From: Segatella copri
GTDB taxonomy: Bacteria; Bacteroidota; Bacteroidia; Bacteroidales; Bacteroidaceae
Reading direction: 5' to 3'
NCBI RefSeq assembly: GCF_009495355.1
Contig: NZ_VZAD01000071.1
Span: forward strand, 1-36,820
Length of the DNA stretch: 36,820 nt
A model generated the notes under the pieces. The model was given only the letters and a program-made list of their open reading frames with translations. It was not told where the DNA came from and made no database searches. Position numbers and translations under genes: made by a program. Below, in pieces: positions 32,022-36,820 of the stretch. How positions within the stretch are numbered: the first letter of the stretch is position 1; every line of letters begins with the position of its first letter.

Positions 32022-34883
32022 TTACTTTTTCAATACGACGTTGACAATCTTCTTGGGTACGACGATAACCTTCAGTACGTTGAATCCTTCCAGGTACTTC
32101 TGGCTCTTTTCGTCGGCCAATACTTGTTTCTGTATTTCTTCGTTGTTGGCATCCACAGGGAAGGTCATCTGGAAACGAGCCTTGCCGTTGAAGGAGATGG
32201 TGAGCTGCATGTCGTTCTCCTTGAGATATTGCTCATCATACTTTGGCCATGCTGCATCGCATACGCTTCCCTGCTCGCCGAGTGCTTCCCACAACTCTTC
32301 TGCGATGTGTGGAGCGAATGGAGCGATGAGGATGACGAGATCTGTCAGGAGTTCCTTGTTGTGACACTTCTGCTGACCCAATTCGTTCACGGCAATCATG
32401 AAGGCTGAGATAGAGGTGTTGTAAGAGAACTTCTCGATGTCCTCGCTTACCTTCTTGATGAGCTTGTGTACGCTCTTCAGACTTTCTGGCTTGGCTGCCT
32501 CGTCGGCTGATGGCAGGAAGTTGTCGGTGCGGTTCTCGTAGAACAGTCCCCAGAACTTCTTCAGGAAGCGGTGGCAACCGTCGATACCGTTGGTATCCCA
32601 AGGCTTGCTGGCCTCTACAGGACCTAAGAACATTTCATAGAGACGCAGGGTGTCGGCACCATACTTCTCGACAATCATATCTGGATTCACCACGTTGAAC
32701 ATGCTCTTAGACATCTTCTCGATCGCCCAGCCGCAGATGTATTTGCCATCTTCCAGAATGAACTCAGCGTTCTGATACTCAGGGCGCCAAGCCTTGAATG
32801 CCTCGATATCCAATACATCGTTGCTTACGATGTTGACGTCTACGTGGATTGGAGTTACGTCGTAATCCTTCTTCAGATTCAGGCTTACGAATACTGGAGC
32901 CTTGTCGTGGTCGTCGCTGTTGATGCGGTAAACGAAGTTTGAGCGACCCTGAATCATTCCCTGGTTCACCAGCTTCTGGAATGGCTCTTCCTTGCAGCTT
33001 ACGCCGAGGTCGAAGAGGAACTTGTTCCAGAAACGAGAGTAGATCAGGTGGCCGGTAGCATGCTCGCAACCGCCTACATAGAGGTCTACGTTCTGCCAGT
33101 ACTCGTCGGCTTCTTTGCTTACGAGGGCCTGGTCGTTGTGTGGATCCATATAGCGCAGGTAGTAAGCCGAAGAGCCTGCGAAGCCTGGCATGGTGTTGAG
33201 CTCCAGTGGGAATACGGTCTTGTTATCTACGAGACTCTTGTCAACCACCTCTTTTTTCTCTGCATCCCAAGCCCACTTCTTGGCGCGGCCCAATGGTGGC
33301 TCACCAGTCTCTGTTGGCTTGTAGGTCTCAATCTCTGGCAATTCGAGTGGCAGGCACTCCTCAGGAACCATCTGTGGCATTCCGTCCTTGTAATATACTG
33401 GGAATGGCTCGCCCCAATAGCGCTGGCGAGAGAAGATGGCGTCGCGAAGACGATAGTTCACCTTTACTCGGCCGATGCCCTTCTCGGTAACAAACTTCTT
33501 AGTGGCTGCGATGGCTTCCTTCACGGTGAGTCCGTTCAGAGAGAATCCGTCCATGCTGCTCTTGCCTGCCACTGGCGAGTTGGTTACGATGCCTTCCTTG
33601 GCATCGAAACTCTCCTCTGAAACATCAGCACCCTCGATAAGAGGAATGATAGGCAGGTTGAAGTGCTTGGCGAAAGCATAGTCGCGGCTGTCGTGAGCAG
33701 GTACAGCCATGATGGCTCCTGTGCCATATCCTGCCAATACGTATTCGGAAATCCATACTGGGATTGCCTCGCCGGTGAAGGGGTTGATGGCGTAGCTTCC
33801 TGAGAATACACCAGTTACGCTATGGTTGGCCATACGGTCGAGCTCGGTGCGCTTCTTTACGTAGTCGAGATACTTTTCTACCTCTTCCTTCTGCTCAGCA
33901 GTAGTCACCTGCTGAACATACTCGCTTTCAGGAGCCAGAACCATGAAGGTTACACCAAACATGGTGTCGGCGCGGGTGGTGAAGATGGTGAATTTCACGT
34001 CGCTGTCTTTTACTGAGAATTCCACCTCAGTACCCTCGGAACGGCCTATCCAGTTCTTCTGTGTCTCCTTGATGCTGTCGCTCCAGTCGATGGTATTCAG
34101 ACCGTCGAGTAGGCGCTGAGAGTAGGCTGATGTTCTCAAGCACCACTGCTGCATTTTTTTCTGGATGACGGGATAGCCGCCTCGCTCGCTCACGCCGTTT
34201 ACAACCTCGTCATTGGCAAGTACTGTGCCCAGTCCTGGACACCAGTTCACCATCGTCTCGCCGAGGTAGGCGATGCGGTAGTTCATCAGAATCTGCTGCT
34301 TCTTCACGTCGTCGAAGCTGTTCCACTCCTCGGCTGTGAAGTCAATCTGCTCGTTCTGAGCCACATTCAAGCCCTCTGAGCCTTTTTCCTCGAAGCGCTT
34401 GATGAGCTTTTCGATAGGCTGAGCCTTCTGGCAGCTGTTGCAGAAGAATGAGTTGAACATCTTCTGGAAAGCCCACTGAGTCCAATGGTAATACTTAGGG
34501 TCGCAGGTACGAACCTCACGGTCCCAATCGAAGCAGAAGCCAATCTTGTCGAGCTGCTCGCGATAGCGGTTGATGTTGGCCACGGTTGTTATCTCTGGAT
34601 GCTGACCGGTCTGGATGGCATACTGCTCGGCTGGCAAACCGTATGCGTCGTAACCCATTGGGTCAAGCACGTTGAATCCGTTCAGACGCTTGTAGCGGGC
34701 ATAGATGTCGCTGGCTATATAGCCCAGGGGATGACCTACGTGCAAGCCTGCTCCCGATGGATAGGGGAACATGTTGAGCACATAGAATTTCTTTTTGTTT
34801 TCATCCTCGACAACCTTATAGGTCTTGTTCTCGACCCATTTCTGATGCCATTTCTTCTCGATCTCTCTGAAGTTGTATTCCAT
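32022..34883 (-). CDS. leuS: Leucyl-tRNA synthetase
   Basis: This 953-residue class I synthetase attaches leucine to tRNA-Leu and edits wrong amino acids. It has the HIGH motif as HVGH in [15 protein letters not shown] (residues 48-51), the CP1 editing domain with [16 protein letters not shown], and KMSKS near residue 723. An inserted segment before KMSKS (around residues 660-715) belongs to the leucine-specific region typical of this branch. The leader has a hairpin pair and a canonical promoter. It heads the leftward run to yitT and rdgB. Confidence 0.98.
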   Translation of the reverse strand: MEYNFREIEKKWHQKWVENKTYKVVEDENKKKFYVLNMFPYPSGAGLHVGHPLGYIASDIYARYKRLNGFNVLDPMGYDAYGLPAEQYAIQTGQHPEITTVANINRYREQLDKIGFCFDWDREVRTCDPKYYHWTQWAFQKMFNSFFCNSCQKAQPIEKLIKRFEEKGSEGLNVAQNEQIDFTAEEWNSFDDVKKQQILMNYRIAYLGETMVNWCPGLGTVLANDEVVNGVSERGGYPVIQKKMQQWCLRTSAYSQRLLDGLNTIDWSDSIKETQKNWIGRSEGTEVEFSVKDSDVKFTIFTTRADTMFGVTFMVLAPESEYVQQVTTAEQKEEVEKYLDYVKKRTELDRMANHSVTGVFSGSYAINPFTGEAIPVWISEYVLAGYGTGAIMAVPAHDSRDYAFAKHFNLPIIPLIEGADVSEESFDAKEGIVTNSPVAGKSSMDGFSLNGLTVKEAIAATKKFVTEKGIGRVKVNYRLRDAIFSRQRYWGEPFPVYYKDGMPQMVPEECLPLELPEIETYKPTETGEPPLGRAKKWAWDAEKKEVVDKSLVDNKTVFPLELNTMPGFAGSSAYYLRYMDPHNDQALVSKEADEYWQNVDLYVGGCEHATGHLIYSRFWNKFLFDLGVSCKEEPFQKLVNQGMIQGRSNFVYRINSDDHDKAPVFVSLNLKKDYDVTPIHVDVNIVSNDVLDIEAFKAWRPEYQNAEFILEDGKYICGWAIEKMSKSMFNVVNPDMIVEKYGADTLRLYEMFLGPVEASKPWDTNGIDGCHRFLKKFWGLFYENRTDNFLPSADEAAKPESLKSVHKLIKKVSEDIEKFSYNTSISAFMIAVNELGQQKCHNKELLTDLVILIAPFAPHIAEELWEALGEQGSVCDAAWPKYDEQYLKENDMQLTISFNGKARFQMTFPVDANNEEIQKQVLADEKSQKYLEGFNVLKVIVVPKKIVNVVLKK

Positions 34884-34939
34884 TGTTTCTTATCTTGTTT
34901 ATTTTGTTTCCTTTTTCTTTTGTTTCTGATGTCTTGCGA

Positions 34940-34974
34940 GGAGCTGGCTCCTATATATATTAAGGTGTAGCTCC
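34940..34974 (-). promoter_or_regulatory. Alternative hairpins in the leuS leader
   Basis: In the about 95-nt leuS leader, GGAGCT-type arms at 34940-34945 and 34969-34974 can pair, or 34940-34944 can pair with 34947-34951 in a compact GGAGC/GCTCC hairpin. The two folds exclude each other. No leader peptide with leucine codons and no T-tract is seen, so regulation by attenuation is only a possibility. Confidence 0.4.
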
Positions 34975-34984
34975 GTTCAAGTTG

Positions 34985-35015
34985 CAAAATTACCTTAATT
35001 TTGTCACACTACAAA
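34985..35015 (-). promoter_or_regulatory. Promoter of the leuS run
   Basis: On the minus strand TTTG (35012-35015) and TAATTTTG (34985-34992) are exactly 19 bp apart, giving a leader of roughly 95 nt before the leuS start at 34883. Confidence 0.8.
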
Positions 35016-35090
35016 ATAAAAAGCCATTTTTTTATGGACAACTGTATGAAGTTGGAGGGTAGAAACGCTCGGTTTTGCCCTGCTGCTCTG

Positions 35091-36053
35091 TTATTTAGCA
35101 TGCACGCACTTCATGTTCTTTTCCAGTTGTTCTACAGAGCTGGCTCCTACCAGTACGCTGGTTACGCCTTTCTGTTTCAGTATCCATGCCAAAGCTTTTT
35201 CGGCCAGAGTTTCGCCCTCTGAGGCTGCCTCGTCGTTCCACTTCTTCAACTGCTCCAGCAGTTCTGGCGTCAGAGCGCTGTGCTTCAGGAAGTGTTCCTT
35301 TGCCATGCGGCTGTCCTGAGGGATTCCTTTCAGATAACGGTCGGTGAGAAGTCCTTGTGCCAAAGGCGAGAAGGAGATGAAGCCGATGCCGTTCTCGGCA
35401 CAGTAGTCGAGAGTGCCCTGCTCCTGTGGCTCCTTGTTCAGCATGTTGAGTTTGTCTTGATAGATGAGCAGCGGACAGTCGTGCTCCTTCAGATATTTAT
35501 CGGCAAACTTCAAGGCTTCCAAAGGCCAGCGGCTTATGCCTAAGTAGAGCGCCTTGCCTTGTCTCACGATATCGACCATCGCCTGGAGGGTTTCCTCGAG
35601 TGGCGTGTTGGGGTCGTAACGATGGCTGTAGAAGAGGTCCACGTAGTCGAGGTTCATACGCTTGAGGCTTTGGTTGAGGCTGGCCGTCAGATACTTGCGC
35701 GAACCCCAGTTGCCGTAAGGCCCTTCCCACATGTCGTATCCGGCTTTGGTGGCAATGAAGAGTTCGTCGCGATAGGGACGGAAGTCATCCTGCATCAGTC
35801 GGCCCATGGTTTCTTCTGCACTTCCGTAGGGAGGGCCGTAATTGTTGGCAAGGTCGAAATGGGTAATGCCGTGGTCGAAAGCATAGTGGGTGATGGCACG
35901 GCTTCGCTCGTAAGGGTCGACGCCTCCGAAGTTGTGCCAGAATCCCAAACTGATTTTAGGCAGCAAGACTCCGCTCTTGCCGCATCTCTTGTAGAGAGCA
36001 TCTGCGTCTGCGTAGCGATTGGCAGCTGCGGTGTAGATTCCTTTTACGTCCAT
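35091..36053 (-). CDS. Aldo/keto reductase, YghZ-like
   Basis: From the Met at 36053 the product has 320 residues. An earlier Met at 36119 would lie upstream of the promoter, so it is rejected. The fold is the (beta/alpha)8 AKR barrel with catalytic residues Asp and Tyr in THFDLANNYG, Lys in ATKAGYDMW and His in DLFYSHRYD. The LGFWHNFGGVDPYERSRAI and YGPPYGSAEE phrases point to the YghZ/KvBeta-related branch, which reduces L-glyceraldehyde 3-phosphate and methylglyoxal. NADPH is the likely cofactor. The gene stands alone, about 75 bp upstream of the leuS promoter. Confidence 0.92.
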   Translation of the reverse strand: MDVKGIYTAAANRYADADALYKRCGKSGVLLPKISLGFWHNFGGVDPYERSRAITHYAFDHGITHFDLANNYGPPYGSAEETMGRLMQDDFRPYRDELFIATKAGYDMWEGPYGNWGSRKYLTASLNQSLKRMNLDYVDLFYSHRYDPNTPLEETLQAMVDIVRQGKALYLGISRWPLEALKFADKYLKEHDCPLLIYQDKLNMLNKEPQEQGTLDYCAENGIGFISFSPLAQGLLTDRYLKGIPQDSRMAKEHFLKHSALTPELLEQLKKWNDEAASEGETLAEKALAWILKQKGVTSVLVGASSVEQLEKNMKCVHAK

Positions 36054-36089
36054 ATCTTTGTGTTTTAATATTTTGTTGTTTTCCGTCTG

Positions 36090-36120
36090 CGAAGATACAA
36101 AGTTTTTTCCATATAACAAT
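36090..36120 (-). promoter_or_regulatory. Promoter of the aldo/keto reductase gene
   Basis: On the minus strand ATTG (36117-36120) and TATCTTCG (36090-36097) are 19 bp apart. One mismatch in each box makes it a somewhat weaker match. The ATG at 36053 is 36 bp downstream, while the alternative ATG at 36119 would fall inside the -33 box. Confidence 0.65.
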
Positions 36121-36207
36121 TTTTATTGCGAAAAAATATTGTTGGATGCTTGTTGAAGTTCTTGTCCTTCTTTCTTTGTCTCGTGAGAATTTGGCCCGAT
36201 TCTCAAT

Positions 36208-36322
36208 GATGGCTGGCTTCGGTCATAATAGATGACCGGGCTTGGTCTTAATAGATGGCTGGCGTTGGTCTTAATAGACGACCGAGTTCGGTCTTAATAG
36301 ATGACCAGAATTGGCCTTGATA
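36208..36322. repeat. Five tandem 23-bp hairpin units
   Basis: Five 23-bp units start at 36208, 36231, 36254, 36277 and 36300, most ending GGTCTTAATA. Inside units are small palindromes such as GACCGAGTTCGGTC (36279-36292), with matching changes on both arms in other units, e.g. GACC...GGTC. Read on the minus strand the units begin GACCAAGC, as do those at 103-190, so the two arrays at opposite window ends are related and inverted. No ORF is credible here. Confidence 0.85.
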
Positions 36323-36465
36323 GGCGAGGCAAGTCTTTGCCTTGCGGATTTGGCTTAAGCAGGAATGTTTTATGAACTCTCAACAAAATCCGGAAAACAG
36401 TGGCAGGAAAGCTTCTGTATATTTATTCGCGGTTAAATTGTACTTGACTGTGAGAAAATAATTTC

Positions 36466-36531
36466 CCAGTTGGGAAAAAATATTTTTCCAGTTGGGGCGA
36501 TATGGTTTTGCAGTTGGGATCTCGTTTTTCG
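36466..36531. repeat. Three tandem 22-bp units with CCAGTTGGG cores
   Basis: CCAGTTGGG occurs at 36466 and 36488 and GCAGTTGGG at 36510, giving a 22-bp period. The first unit contains TCCCAGTTGGGA, a self-complementary hairpin with the same -GT- centre seen in units of the 23-bp array. A 68-residue ORF on the minus strand over this site is not believed to be a gene. Confidence 0.65.
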
Positions 36532-36642
36532 GCAATTACTGCATGAATATACTGCATGAATATGCGTTGTAAGTCTTCGGCAGGTTTCGGAAAGTCAGAA
36601 TGTAAGGCTTTGTTTATTGAAAACATCATGTTTTCCTTCGCC

Positions 36643-36679
36643 TGTGCGCCCGCACACGCGCAGCCCGCGCTCCCGTGTG
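36643..36679. other. GC-rich competing hairpins
   Basis: TGTGCG-CC-CGCACA (36643-36656) is a tight hairpin. Its right arm overlaps CACACG (36653-36658), which can instead pair with CGTGTG (36674-36679), with GCG/CGC pairing inside. This GC-rich block is followed by an AT-rich TATAATATTATAAT tract. The remaining gene-free DNA from 36120 to the window end holds only the arrays and the promoter listed here. Confidence 0.45.
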
Positions 36680-36773
36680 TATAATATTATAATGAGAGCG
36701 AGGTGGAAATCCTCCTGAAACGCCTTTAAACTGTTAAATAACTGTTAATTTTCAAACTTTTTTGCCGAAACTC

Positions 36774-36804
36774 TTGCGTGTTTGGAAAATAGTTTGTACT
36801 TTTG
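36774..36804 (+). promoter_or_regulatory. Outward-facing promoter at the right edge
   Basis: TTGC (36774-36777) and TACTTTTG (36797-36804), followed by C, are 19 bp apart. The transcript would start about 10 bp before the window ends. The sequence after it (CACTCGCTTTTGAGAA) and the low-complexity TTAAATAACTGTTAAT upstream remind me of stable-RNA operon promoters in this group, but no RNA gene is in view. Confidence 0.6.
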
Positions 36805-36820
36805 CACTCGCTTTTGAGAA

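Noticed and set aside
34885..34983. T-box riboswitch for leuS
   Set aside because: No T-box sequence, specifier loop or terminator was visible in the leader.
36423..36629. 68-residue leftward ORF
   Set aside because: It crosses the 22-bp tandem array and has no promoter. A real small gene cannot be fully excluded.

Overview
The window looks like chromosomal DNA of a Bacteroidales bacterium, most likely Prevotellaceae (Prevotella/Segatella). The evidence is the long Bacteroidetes-type IspG, Bacteroidetes promoters (TTTG, 19-20 bp, TAnnTTTG), the near absence of Shine-Dalgarno sequences, an IntDOT-like integrase, and a PorZ-like type IX secretion protein. No tRNA, rRNA or CRISPR array was found. 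The assignment rests on recognised protein families, not on a database search.

Left part (about 0.5-10.0 kb): a mobilizable integrative element. From right to left it has a tyrosine recombinase with Ser where the first catalytic Arg should be, a small RhuM-like protein, a primase-helicase, an iteron-rich candidate replication origin, a Toprim primase, a hairpin-rich candidate oriT and a MobV relaxase. An AT-rich cargo of three exported proteins follows: a C39-like peptidase lipoprotein with a small secreted partner, and a divergent large lipoprotein. An imperfect direct repeat of about 40 bp (522-562 and 9953-9992) may mark the ends. The integrase and helicase promoters carry the same 49-bp element in the same register against their -33 boxes, so the two modules are probably co-regulated.

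Middle part (10.2-19.1 kb): housekeeping genes. A leftward run encodes a conserved unknown protein, RpoN, a PAP2-like membrane protein, PurE and IspG. Upstream of its promoter is a roughly 270-nt transcription unit with its own promoter and a strong intrinsic terminator but no substantial ORF, a candidate small RNA. A papain-like lipoprotein peptidase comes next, then rightward ychF and lgt.

Right part (19.2-36.1 kb): a leftward run of leuS, yitT and rdgB leads into a tightly coupled surface-glycan cluster. It holds an acyltransferase, four GT2 enzymes (one GtrB-like), two polytopic GT-C-like proteins, a GT-B enzyme and a PorZ-like propeller protein between the glycosyltransferases. PorZ of Porphyromonas binds anionic LPS for attachment to secreted proteins, so this layout suggests that the glycan and the type IX machinery are linked. 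A separate aldo/keto reductase gene follows.

Both window edges are gene-free and carry 22-23-bp tandem arrays of small hairpin units. The arrays at the two ends share a core motif in opposite orientation. The right edge ends in a strong promoter reading out of the window.
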